Assembly (NCBI RefSeq): GCF_007754155.1
Contig: NZ_CP037423.1
Coordinates: 10,164,938 to 10,228,937, forward strand
Direction of reading: 5' to 3'
Source: Stieleria neptunia
GTDB lineage: Bacteria; Planctomycetota; Planctomycetia; Pirellulales; Pirellulaceae
DNA: 64,000 bases
Position numbers and translations under genes: made by a program. Under the pieces are notes generated by a model that worked only from the letters and a program-made list of their open reading frames with translations, did no database searches and had not been told where the DNA came from. Positions 9,246 through 17,910 of the stretch are shown here, piece after piece (positions within the stretch are counted from its first letter, which is position 1; the number at the start of each line of letters is the position of its first letter).

Positions 9246-9493
9246 CAGAAATTCCGGCACGACCTGCACGAGACGCCAGTTTGCCGTTGGTCGTCAGCCA
9301 GGAAGTACAGGTCATCAACGGGTCACCCTGGGCGACGAGCGGCCACCGGATTCGCGCGCAGCCTTTGCGGATGTCGCCGTTGCAAAATAATCTGTTATTT
9401 CGTTCTACAAATCACGTTGTACTAGTTTGACGGCAGATGTGTCCGGGCGCATCGCCTTTTCTGAATTCCCCTCTCCTGAAATTCGCGAATCGC
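9246..9493 (+). other. Spacer between hairpin and kinase start
   Basis: 248 bases with no convincing gene. The kinase frame is open from 9437, but its first 19 residues are not family-like. AT-rich patches near 9385-9425 (AAAATAATCTGTTATTTCG) are the best place for a promoter; no clear -35/-10 pair was resolved. Confidence 0.4.
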
Positions 9494-12400
9494 ATGACGT
9501 TCGATGCAGTCAACCGGTGTGTGGAGTGCGGTCAGGAGATCCTGTCAACCGTTGCCGGCAACCAATGCGCTCACTGCCTGCTGAAACTGGTGGCTGGCGC
9601 AGAGAGTTCGACAGGCAGTATTCTGTCGGGACACGATGGACTGGAATTCCTTAAACAGGGCGTGTTACCACGCTTTGACGACTATGAATTGGTCGACGAG
9701 ATTGCCCGTGGTGGCATGGGGGTGGTGTACCTTGCCGAACAGCTTAGCCTGCGTCGGCCGGTCGCCATCAAGATGATTCTGGCCGGGCAACTGGCCACCG
9801 AGGAGTCGATTCAGCGGTTCCGCAACGAGGCCGAAGCCGCCGCGAAACTCGATCATCCAGGAATCGTCCCGATCTACGAAGTTGGCGAGTTCCAGGGGCA
9901 ACACTTTTTCAGCATGAAGCTGATCGACGGGGCGAGCCTGTCAGAGCGGCTTGGCGAGTTCGCATTGACGGCGGCGATGTCGGAGGCAGAGGCCCGTCGG
10001 CGGCAGAGCGTGATTGCGTCGCTGATCGAAAAGATCGCCCGCACGCTGGCCTTTGCGCACGAACGTGGAGTCCTGCATCGTGATGTCAAGCCAGGCAATA
10101 TCCTGGTCGATCGCGACGGCGCACCGCACCTGACAGATTTTGGCCTCGCCAAGTTGACGGGGCGTGAAGCGAGCGGATTGACACTGTCGTCAGCCGTTCT
10201 TGGCAGTCCGAGTTACATGGCCCCGGAACAGGCGGTCGGCAGTCTCGATCAGGTAACCACATCCGCTGACGTTTACGGCGTCGGCGCGGTGCTGTACGAA
10301 CTGCTCACCGGCCAGCCTCCGTTTGTGGGCACGACGGCGCTGGAAACGATGCAACAGGTCATCAAGCGGCCACCGGTCCGGCCCTCGCAATTCGGCCACA
10401 ACATCCACCCCGATCTCGAAACGATCACGCTTAAGTGTCTGGAAAAGCAGCCGGAGCGACGGTATGCAGGTGCTGCCGCGGTCGCGGACGAACTGGAACG
10501 GTTCATGCGTGGCGAGCCGATTCGTGCACGACCGATTGGCCGGAGCGAATACGCATGGCGTTGGATGCAACGAAATCCGGTCGTCGCAGTGATGACCATG
10601 TCGCTGTTGCTGGCGATTGTCATCGGCTCCGTTTCGGCGCTGTGGCAGTGGCGACGCGCTGAAACAGCGAACGTTGATCTTACCATCAGCATTGAACAAC
10701 TACAGTGGCGTGAGATCGCCGCCATGCTGCAGGCCGGTGAGTCCGCCCGCGCTCTGGCCAAAGTAGCTTCACTGATTCGCGAGGACGAAACCGACTGGAA
10801 AGCGGCGATGTTCGGCATGTCGATCATGCAACAGCATCGCTTTCCGCTCCCTGTCTCGACACCCATCCGGCATCCCCACGGTGCCGAGTTGCGCGCCGCA
10901 AGGCTGAGCCCGGACGGTCGTCGGATCGTCACCACATCGTATGACGCCACGGCACGGCTCTGGGATTCGCGCACGTCCAAACAGGTTCTTCCAGCACTGC
11001 AGCACGAAGGCGTGGTCAACTGGGCGTCGTTCAGGCCCGACGGACAGACACTCGCGACCTGTTCGGACGACAAAACGGTGCGTTTCTGGAACATCAACAC
11101 AGGCCAGCCTGAGGGCCAACCGATTGTGCACGACGAACGCGTGCTGCGCGTCCATTTCAATCGCGACGGTCGCTACTTGCTGACCCGCACCAATCACTTC
11201 GTTTCAATCTTCAACGCCGATGACCAGCGACGGCTGGTCGGCCCCTTAAAACACAAGGGGCAGGTCGTCGCAGCCAGATTCCTGCCCGATGGCGAAACGT
11301 TCTTCACCGCCCAACGCGCCGGACAGGACTCGCTTGTCCAGGCTTGGGACATCGCGTCGGGCAAGCAGCGACTGCGGCTGGCGACGAGTCCACTCGTCGC
11401 CGCAGATCTCTCCGCTGGACTGGAGCGCGTGGCGACGGTGACGGCCGGCCGCTTGGCCTCGATCTGGGACGCGACCACCGGAAAACAGTTGCACGAGATC
11501 ACGACCGGCAATGGTGAGATGACCGATGTCCTGTTCAGCCCTGACGGTGAGAGTGTTGCGGCCGTGGGCCGAAACCACTGGGCCCGCATCTTGAACACAA
11601 CAACCGGGCTGCCGGTCACACCGGAACTCTCGCACTCCTATCTTGTCAACGGAGTCGCGTTTTCTGCGAGGGGAGACCGCGTTTTGACGTGGGCCGACGA
11701 CTCCCTCGCGCAGCTTTGGGATGCAACGTCGGGCAGTAAGCTGTGTGAACCGATAAGACACACTCACCGTGTCAAGCATGCCGAACTTGGCACGCTGTCC
11801 GATCACGACGTCATCCTGACGACGCTCTCGCATACGAAAATGCGTCCAGGAGAATCCGGGACGGGAGCGGCGATGTTGTGGTGGATTCACGACAGGGTCA
11901 AACCGATCAGCAGGCACGTCGGTGTCGAGCCATCCACTTACGATGGAGGAAGACTCAGTCGCGACGCCGCGCGGATCGTCATCGGCAAGACGACTGAGGA
12001 GGCCTGGGTCATTGACACCGCCACGGGTCATCCGGTGTGTGGACCACTGAAGGTGAACGGCGGTGCGTGGGGACTTCTCTTTAGCCCAGATTCCGAACGC
12101 GTCATCACGACGACATCACGCGGTCAGGTCTGTGTGTGGGATGTCGCGAGTGGGAAACTCGTCGACGCGCCGGTGCAGCTGGACACCATGATTCAACCTG
12201 CAGAGATCACCACTGACGGCCGTCACTTCGCCACCGGTTCCACCGATGGCTTCGCGAGACTTTGGGATGCGGCGACAGGTCGCGTCGTTCACGCCATGAA
12301 GCACGGTAGCGAAATCAACGCGTTAGACTTTTCACCCGACGGCGCGCGACTGGCCAGCGCGGGTGAAGATCGCATCACGCGCCTCTGGGACACGGAGACA

Positions 12401-13135
12401 GGTACGTGTGAGATTGAGCTGAAAGGACATGGAAACGAAGTGATGGCCGTCTCGTTCGCACCTGACGGTCGTCGCGTGGTCACGGCGTCACAGGACTTCA
12501 CGGCCCGGATTTGGGACGCCACAAGCGGCCACGAGATCGCCCGCCTGTCACACCAGGGTGAAGTCATCGACGCAATCTTCAGTCCTGACGGACGCTATAT
12601 CGCAACCGCGTCCCGCGACCGAACCGCCGTGATTTGGGATGCTGAAACGGGACGTGCCCACTCGGGCAGCTTGATGCACAAACAGGCCGTTCGGAACGTG
12701 CGATTCAGCCCCGACAGTCAACGACTCTTGACACTCGACTTTCGCGGTCTGCAACTATGGGACGTCGCCACAGGCCATCCACTGACCGTTCATCTGCCCC
12801 AAATCTTACAGGGTGGCATCGGTTTCCAATCAAACACCGGAGGCCCTGGATTCACGCCCGACGGCAACATGGTCTTCCTTGCGTGCGACAGCCCCGAATC
12901 ACTGCTCTGGCATGTCCCCGTCCCGCCACCCAATATCCCAGCGTGGTTCCCGGCCTTCCTGGAAGCTGTTGCCGGACTGCGATTTGAGCAGGGAACCAAC
13001 ATCACCGCGACGGTACCTCCAACCAGCTTTCTGATGATGCGCGACCGTCTGGCAAACTCCTCCGAAGTGGATGACTACACGACGTGGGCACAGGAGTGGC
13101 TGAAAAACGCACCCGACCTGGAATTTGGTCATTGA
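9494..13135 (+). CDS. Transmembrane Ser/Thr protein kinase with C-terminal WD40 repeats
   Basis: 1213 residues from ATG 9494 (MTFDAVNRCVECG). Two CxxC pairs (C9/C12, C25/C28) form a likely zinc ribbon. The kinase domain follows (about 64-345): YELVDEIARGGMGVVYLAE, VAIK with K93, LHRDVKPGNILVD, DFGLAKL, GSPSYMAPEQ, so all catalytic motifs are intact. One membrane span follows (AVMTMSLLLAIVIGSVSALW). The remaining ~800 residues contain over ten WD40 units with the recurring FSPDG and (L/I)WDATTG motifs, a beta-propeller sensing or scaffolding domain outside the membrane. It is paired with the ECF sigma gene at 8390. The ligand cannot be read from sequence. Confidence 0.92.
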   Translation: MTFDAVNRCVECGQEILSTVAGNQCAHCLLKLVAGAESSTGSILSGHDGLEFLKQGVLPRFDDYELVDEIARGGMGVVYLAEQLSLRRPVAIKMILAGQLATEESIQRFRNEAEAAAKLDHPGIVPIYEVGEFQGQHFFSMKLIDGASLSERLGEFALTAAMSEAEARRRQSVIASLIEKIARTLAFAHERGVLHRDVKPGNILVDRDGAPHLTDFGLAKLTGREASGLTLSSAVLGSPSYMAPEQAVGSLDQVTTSADVYGVGAVLYELLTGQPPFVGTTALETMQQVIKRPPVRPSQFGHNIHPDLETITLKCLEKQPERRYAGAAAVADELERFMRGEPIRARPIGRSEYAWRWMQRNPVVAVMTMSLLLAIVIGSVSALWQWRRAETANVDLTISIEQLQWREIAAMLQAGESARALAKVASLIREDETDWKAAMFGMSIMQQHRFPLPVSTPIRHPHGAELRAARLSPDGRRIVTTSYDATARLWDSRTSKQVLPALQHEGVVNWASFRPDGQTLATCSDDKTVRFWNINTGQPEGQPIVHDERVLRVHFNRDGRYLLTRTNHFVSIFNADDQRRLVGPLKHKGQVVAARFLPDGETFFTAQRAGQDSLVQAWDIASGKQRLRLATSPLVAADLSAGLERVATVTAGRLASIWDATTGKQLHEITTGNGEMTDVLFSPDGESVAAVGRNHWARILNTTTGLPVTPELSHSYLVNGVAFSARGDRVLTWADDSLAQLWDATSGSKLCEPIRHTHRVKHAELGTLSDHDVILTTLSHTKMRPGESGTGAAMLWWIHDRVKPISRHVGVEPSTYDGGRLSRDAARIVIGKTTEEAWVIDTATGHPVCGPLKVNGGAWGLLFSPDSERVITTTSRGQVCVWDVASGKLVDAPVQLDTMIQPAEITTDGRHFATGSTDGFARLWDAATGRVVHAMKHGSEINALDFSPDGARLASAGEDRITRLWDTETGTCEIELKGHGNEVMAVSFAPDGRRVVTASQDFTARIWDATSGHEIARLSHQGEVIDAIFSPDGRYIATASRDRTAVIWDAETGRAHSGSLMHKQAVRNVRFSPDSQRLLTLDFRGLQLWDVATGHPLTVHLPQILQGGIGFQSNTGGPGFTPDGNMVFLACDSPESLLWHVPVPPPNIPAWFPAFLEAVAGLRFEQGTNITATVPPTSFLMMRDRLANSSEVDDYTTWAQEWLKNAPDLEFGH

Positions 13136-13320
13136 CGGTTACGGAGTCATAGCGGTAAAGACCGAGAGGGGGCCACGCTTTCAAGTGTGTTCCTGCTCGG
13201 ACCGGAGTGCCAATGTTGACAGTCCTCCAACCTGCAGGCACGACTGACGCTTGGCACGCAGATTGCGTCGGCAACTTTCGCGACCTCATTCAATCGTCCC
13301 TGATCCTGGAGATCAAACCA

Positions 13321-13659
13321 ATGAAACTTCGATACCTTGCCGCTGCGTGGTGCCTTTTGATTGTCGGATGCCAGGGCGAACCCACAACGCTTCGTGAGGA
13401 AGCTGAGCAGGCTCAAGAGAATCTCGAAGACGCCCGAGTGCAGGCGGCGGAAGTGATTGCCGATTCGGAAGAGGAGGCGGTGGACATCGTTGCCGATGCA
13501 CGCGTGGAGGCCAAAGAGGAAATGCAAGATGCAAAGCGAGAAGCGGCAAAGATGATCTCCGACGCAAAGGAGGAATTGACTGAGAAACTGGATGCGCTTG
13601 GCAAGTCATCGACGGTGGATCCGAGGCCAAGCGAAGATGCGGAATCAGAGTCCCCGTAG
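13321..13659 (+). CDS. Small coiled-coil lipoprotein
   Basis: 112 residues from ATG 13321 (MKLRYLAAAWCLLIVGCQGE). The hydrophobic leader ends in the lipobox LIVGC, so the mature protein starts at Cys17. The rest is highly charged and built of about 11-residue repeats rich in A, E, D and K (EQAQENLEDARVQAAEV, DADARVEAKEE-like, QDAKREAAKMISDAKEE), predicting a long amphipathic helix or coiled coil like LEA/apolipoprotein-type repeats. A likely periplasmic or outer-membrane structural or stress protein; function not identified. A frame extension to 13207 lacks the signal peptide position and is rejected. Confidence 0.7.
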   Translation: MKLRYLAAAWCLLIVGCQGEPTTLREEAEQAQENLEDARVQAAEVIADSEEEAVDIVADARVEAKEEMQDAKREAAKMISDAKEELTEKLDALGKSSTVDPRPSEDAESESP

Positions 13660-13660
13660 G

Positions 13661-13712
13661 CACAAGCTGCCAGCTTGTCGGCTCCAGACAGCTTACGTGC
13701 CGGCAGCTTGTG
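13661..13712. repeat. Inverted repeat between lipoprotein and hydrolase genes
   Basis: Perfect 11-base arms CACAAGCTGCC (13661-13671) and GGCAGCTTGTG (13702-13712), with an additional internal AGCTTGTC copy. It begins one base after the lipoprotein stop and may work as a terminator. Its theme (GCTGCCAGCTTGT) resembles planctomycete dispersed palindromes. No T-tract follows. Confidence 0.7.
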
Positions 13713-13749
13713 GCAATTTGACCGATCCGCTTCCAACCTGGACGATTCT

Positions 13750-14769
13750 GTGCCTCAATCACATAACCAAGCAGTCAATCATTTTGATTGGCTTGATCGC
13801 TTCGAGCCGCATCCGTTGTGGCGCGGCGGTTGGCTGCAAACGGCTTCCATCAAGACGCTGCGTCCCAAGATTGACGTTTCCTCGCATCCTGGCTGCGTCG
13901 CCTTCGATGTGCCAGACGATCAAACGCCACCTGACACGCTCTCCGGCTATTACCTTCCCCCTGAAGACGACTCGCAGGGCAAGCCGACGGTCATTGTGTT
14001 TCATGGAATGGGTGGCCATGCGAAAAGCGGCTACATGCGTTCGATGGCAGAATGCCTGCTGAAAGATGGCTTCCCCGTGATCCTTTGGAACAACCGAGGA
14101 GCAGGAGGATCGGCTCGCACCTGCCAGCGGTTTCATCACCCCGGATACACCGAAGACTGCAAGCGGTTAATCCATCACTTGCATGAAAACCATCCGTCGT
14201 GGACCGAGCATGGATTGAATGCCGTTGCCTTTTCATTGGGTGCGAACCTGCTGTTGAAATATCTCGCCGAGACATGCAACGACTCGGCATTCTCGACTGC
14301 CGTCAGTGTTTCCGCACCGATCGACATGAAGATCACGTCACAGAACTTGCGGCGAGGATGGAATCGGGTATTCGACCGGTATTTATTGAAGCGACAGAAA
14401 CAGGAACTGCTTCGTCCCAACGCTGAGCTGAACGAAGAGGAACGCGAGGCAATCAAGAACGCGTCGAGTGTGTGGGAACTGGATGACAAATTCACGTCGC
14501 GACGACTGGGCTATGACGGAGCGGAGGCTTTCTATCGCGACAACTCCGCCATTGATGTCCTGGATCAGATCTGCACTCCGACCTTGCTGTTTCACGCGGC
14601 GGACGATCCCGTCGTGGATGAAGACGTGTTCACAAAACGAGATTGGAACCCGGAGGGTCCGCTGTTCGCGGCATTCGCGCATTCAGGGGGGCACACAGGA
14701 TTCATCGACCGCGAAGGCAGGCGTTGGCACGAGCGCAATGCCGTGCGTTTCTTTCATTCGCAACGGTAG
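13750..14769 (+). CDS. Alpha/beta hydrolase of the YheT family
   Basis: About 339 residues from a GTG at 13750 (start VPQSHNQAVNHFDWLDRF); the frame is also open from an ATG at 13675, but that stretch overlaps the palindromic repeat and looks non-genic. Fold signatures: TVIVFHGMGGH (oxyanion region), ILWNNRGAGGSART, the nucleophile elbow VAFSLGANLLLKY (Ser162 from the GTG), the acid in FHAADDPVV and the catalytic His in SGGHTGF. This is the order of YheT-like carboxyl-ester hydrolases, which are cytoplasmic. The N-terminal FEPHPLWRGGWLQT is also typical of the family. Substrate unknown. Confidence 0.85.
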   Translation: MPQSHNQAVNHFDWLDRFEPHPLWRGGWLQTASIKTLRPKIDVSSHPGCVAFDVPDDQTPPDTLSGYYLPPEDDSQGKPTVIVFHGMGGHAKSGYMRSMAECLLKDGFPVILWNNRGAGGSARTCQRFHHPGYTEDCKRLIHHLHENHPSWTEHGLNAVAFSLGANLLLKYLAETCNDSAFSTAVSVSAPIDMKITSQNLRRGWNRVFDRYLLKRQKQELLRPNAELNEEEREAIKNASSVWELDDKFTSRRLGYDGAEAFYRDNSAIDVLDQICTPTLLFHAADDPVVDEDVFTKRDWNPEGPLFAAFAHSGGHTGFIDREGRRWHERNAVRFFHSQR

Positions 14770-14895
14770 CGGCAAGCCAAGCAACGCGTGAAAAATATCT
14801 GGGATAGGATTCCAGCCAGCCGATGCTGAGACGCTGCAGGATGCCGCAATCAGCAGAGGTGAAACACCTGACGTTCCGTGTCGGTGGCTACGGGG

Positions 14896-16281
14896 TCACA
14901 GTTCCGAAGCGAACAGACGAACCGTGGTCGCCATCGCCGATCGGAAACCTGAACGATTGGTCAATCCAGGTTCACACTGATCGGCCAGATCTTCATACCA
15001 GTCGCTGATTTTTGCGATGGTTTCCTGATCGTGGATCAACACCGACAGCTCATAATTCAGGAAGAACGAGCGGACGTCGAAATTTGCGGACCCAACCAAC
15101 GCGACCCGGTCGTCAACGATTCCAATCTTGGCATGGACCATTCGGTCGGGAAACCGGTGCACCTTGCAACCGACGTCGAGTAAGTCCTTGAAGTAATCAA
15201 AACGGGCATAGTCGACCGGACGCAGGTCGCTGACTTGTGGCACAACGACTCGAACGTCGATTCCACGTCGACACGCCAGTTCCAGCGACCGCATCGTCTG
15301 CGGCGGCGGAATAAAGTATGGCGTGCAAATCCAAATCCGCTTCTGGGCTTGGTGGATCGCGAACAGCCAGAAGTCTTCCAGGATTTCGTCAGGTCCGTCG
15401 GGGCCGATCGGCATGATCGTCAGTCGCGAACCCTCTTCCGGTTCACAGGCATCGTCTTCCTCCAATTTGCTGGGCGGCAAGTCCTCCTCGGTTTCGAAAT
15501 TCCAGTCGCTGCAAAAGACCGACTGCAATTGAGTCGCTGCGGGTCCATCGATCCACAGGCTCAAGTCGATCCAAGCATCCTCACCGGGGTCGTCGCACAC
15601 TTCGTCCTCGACGATGTTTGCGCCGCCGAGGATGGCGCGCTTGCCATCCGCGACTGCTAACTTTCGGTGATTGCGAAAGTTCAGGTATGCCAGCCTCGAT
15701 AGTGCTGACATCGCCTTGAACCGATGGGCTCTTCCGCCGGCGTCGCGAACCCGTTGCAATTGGTCTTCCGACAACACGAACGATCCAAATCCATCGACCA
15801 GCAGTCGCACTTGGACACCGCTTCGCGCCTTTTCGCACAAGCGATCGATCATCGCATCGCTACTATCCTTTTCATCCAAGATGAAAGTCATGACGTAGAT
15901 CGCCTCTTCGGCCGAGTCGATCAGTTCCATGAATGCCTCACGCACCTCTGAAGGATGACTGAGCAGACGCACGTGATTGCCCGATGTCGGCGGACAGAGA
16001 TTCCTTGCCAGCAGCAACGTTTCGAACGCGTCGATGGGATTCTTTTCGGCACCAGGAAGACTTGGTATCTCGACGAGCTTGCGTTGCTCATGTTCCACCG
16101 AGATCTTTCGACCCCCAAGCCACAGGAAGAGTACCAACCCAATGGGCGGTGAAAGTAGGATCAACCCCAACCACCCGATCCGACCGATGCTATGCCGCTG
16201 CTCGTTCCGGATCATGGTCATCGCCAGAATCGTTAAGAACGCCCCCAAAACGGAACTGAAATAGGCGACGATCCAAAGCAT
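14896..16281 (-). CDS. cls: Cardiolipin synthase (phospholipase D superfamily)
   Basis: About 461 residues from ATG 16281, which has AAGGA seven bases upstream; an ATG at 16284 is adjacent and a longer frame to 16377 is less likely. Two N-terminal membrane spans (IVAYFSSVLGAFLTILAM; LGLILLSPPIGLVLFLWLGG). Two HKD motifs: NHRKLAVADGKRAILGGANI in the first half and VHAKIGIVDDRVALVGSANFD in the second, both complete. It joins two phosphatidylglycerol molecules to cardiolipin at the inner membrane. It runs in the same direction as the DUF1206 gene 111 bases upstream, so the two may be co-transcribed. Convergent with the hydrolase gene. Confidence 0.9.
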   Translation of the reverse strand: MLWIVAYFSSVLGAFLTILAMTMIRNEQRHSIGRIGWLGLILLSPPIGLVLFLWLGGRKISVEHEQRKLVEIPSLPGAEKNPIDAFETLLLARNLCPPTSGNHVRLLSHPSEVREAFMELIDSAEEAIYVMTFILDEKDSSDAMIDRLCEKARSGVQVRLLVDGFGSFVLSEDQLQRVRDAGGRAHRFKAMSALSRLAYLNFRNHRKLAVADGKRAILGGANIVEDEVCDDPGEDAWIDLSLWIDGPAATQLQSVFCSDWNFETEEDLPPSKLEEDDACEPEEGSRLTIMPIGPDGPDEILEDFWLFAIHQAQKRIWICTPYFIPPPQTMRSLELACRRGIDVRVVVPQVSDLRPVDYARFDYFKDLLDVGCKVHRFPDRMVHAKIGIVDDRVALVGSANFDVRSFFLNYELSVLIHDQETIAKISDWYEDLADQCEPGLTNRSGFRSAMATTVRLFASEL

Positions 16282-16392
16282 CATGTTTTCCTTGATGATT
16301 ATTCGATTCCCGGGTCCGCTAACTGCTCGCCGCACGATACTCGGCCGGCGAGTTGGGCCAGCGACATGGAAATCCATTGATCGGACATCTGA

Positions 16393-17265
16393 TCACGCCA
16401 CGTTGAACTTGCGGAACCAGCCCATCAGCATCATATGAACGGCATAGCACATCAGCCCGAAGCCGGTGATGCCGATCAAAATCTTTCCGTACGTCTGTGC
16501 AGCGATAGCAGCCAACGCATCGCTCATTCCAGCGATTTCTCCGTCGGCGGTGCCGCGAATTGCAGAAACGAGAATGAAAGCTCCGATGATGGCAACTGCG
16601 ATCCCGCGAGTGCTGAGTCCCATCCGCCCGGCATGCAACGCGACCTTGCGAGTCGTTTCGCTCATTGCGGACAAGTCGTACTTCGTCATGAACTTGGCCT
16701 GATAGGCCTTGTAAACGAAGTAGATCGCGACGCCGATCGTGATGACACCAACGATCCCCAGGGCGACTCGCCCCCAGGATGAATCCAATAACGGGCTTGA
16801 CGCACTGTTTTGCGAACTTCCCGATCCGGAACCAAAGCCCAAGGCCAGCGATCCGGCGAAGATCCCCAGCGCCAGATACCCTAGTCCGCTGACTGCATAG
16901 CCGATTCGCTTGCAGACACCTTTTACATCTTGCCCGACTCCCTCGGTGTCTTTTCCGGCCTGCACCCATCGCCATGCGGTGTAACCGAGCAACCCGATCG
17001 AAACCACGCCAAGCAAGACGCGGCCGAACGGTTGTTGCCCGATCTCTCGAATCGCGTCACGAGAACCGGAGATTTCGCCTCCTGCGCCGATCGCCAACTG
17101 AAACGCTAAGAATCCGATGATGAAATACACGATTCCTTTGGCGAGATGTCCGGCACGCCCAAGCGATTCGATCCACGATGGAACTTCGGGCATCGAGCGG
17201 GTTTCAAATCCATGCCACGATTGGCCGGAAGCGGTGCGACGAGCCGTGGGCTGACTGACGGACAT
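16393..17265 (-). CDS. DUF1206 integral membrane protein
   Basis: About 290 residues from ATG 17265 (MSVSQPTARR), with GGAG eight bases upstream; a frame to 17391 is less likely. Six hydrophobic segments fall in three related pairs (IVYFIIGFLAFQLAIGAG, VLLGVVSIGLLGYTAWRWVQA; VSGLGYLALGIFAGSLALG, ALGIVGVITIGVAIYFVYKAYQA; GIAVAIIGAFILVSAI, ILIGITGFGLMCYAVHMML). This three-fold repeated arrangement with Y-W/Y-K-A ends is the DUF1206 pattern. Function is unknown in this family. It is upstream of the cardiolipin synthase gene, suggesting a membrane-related role by association only. Confidence 0.85.
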   Translation of the reverse strand: MSVSQPTARRTASGQSWHGFETRSMPEVPSWIESLGRAGHLAKGIVYFIIGFLAFQLAIGAGGEISGSRDAIREIGQQPFGRVLLGVVSIGLLGYTAWRWVQAGKDTEGVGQDVKGVCKRIGYAVSGLGYLALGIFAGSLALGFGSGSGSSQNSASSPLLDSSWGRVALGIVGVITIGVAIYFVYKAYQAKFMTKYDLSAMSETTRKVALHAGRMGLSTRGIAVAIIGAFILVSAIRGTADGEIAGMSDALAAIAAQTYGKILIGITGFGLMCYAVHMMLMGWFRKFNVA

Positions 17266-17910
17266 GAGGGAACTCCGTTGGTTGAGTTGGGACTGGAAGA
17301 CGTTCAACGCAGCTGACGCAAATGTCATGCCGTCAGTCAAGGTTCGCAGAAGCAGCGTGCCGGCTTGTGGAGAATTCCCTGTCAAACGCACTCAGCGATC
17401 GGTTTGTCGTCTGATACGGACTCACAATCTTGGCCAGGGGTCCAGGCGTCATCCCCGAGCACAACGGCGAGAGGGAGAACGTCGCTGAAACTCCCGGGGG
17501 TTGGGGCCTGGCCCCCAACGGCACTGGCCCCCAACGGCACTGGCGCAACGGAATCGAACCATGCAAATTTTCAATCGTTCCCGTTGGCTCGGTCCTGCAT
17601 TCACGTCACTCGTCCGCCGCGAGCCAAGAGGTCGCGAGCCAAGAGGTCGCGAGCCAAGAGGTCGCGAGCCAAGAGGTCGCGAGCCAAGAGACAGTGAAAG
17701 TCAGATTATCTAATCTACCAATTCGGCTCCTGACCCTTTTTCCCTGCCGCTGTGGAATAATGAATAATCGACGTGCGATACGATTCCAGCCTGTCAACTT
17801 GCAACGAATGGGCCTACCGGAACCAAGTGAAAGTCGTCAGGGAGTAACGGCCATCGGAACATGAAGTGACGGGATGCAGTGGACGAGGCTACGATCAAGA
17901 GAAACAAACG
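17266..17910. other. Intergenic region with repeats before the sulfatase cluster
   Basis: 645 bases. Holds two copies of TGGCCCCCAACGGCAC in tandem (about 17510-17541), a five-unit 15-base tandem repeat (annotated separately) and a GATACGATTCCAGCCTGTC motif near 17774. Frames here read as low-complexity peptides and I see no gene. Confidence 0.6.
17619..17693. repeat. 15-base tandem repeat, 5 copies
   Basis: The unit GCGAGCCAAGAGGTC is repeated at 17619, 17634, 17649, 17664 and 17679, the last ending in ACA. There is no spacer variation, so it is not a CRISPR. In one plus frame it reads VASQE repeated, but no start or conserved context supports a gene. A candidate variable-number repeat. Confidence 0.9.

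Noticed and set aside
17619..17693. Tandem repeats considered as a CRISPR array
   Set aside because: The 15-base units are contiguous with no spacers and there are no cas genes.
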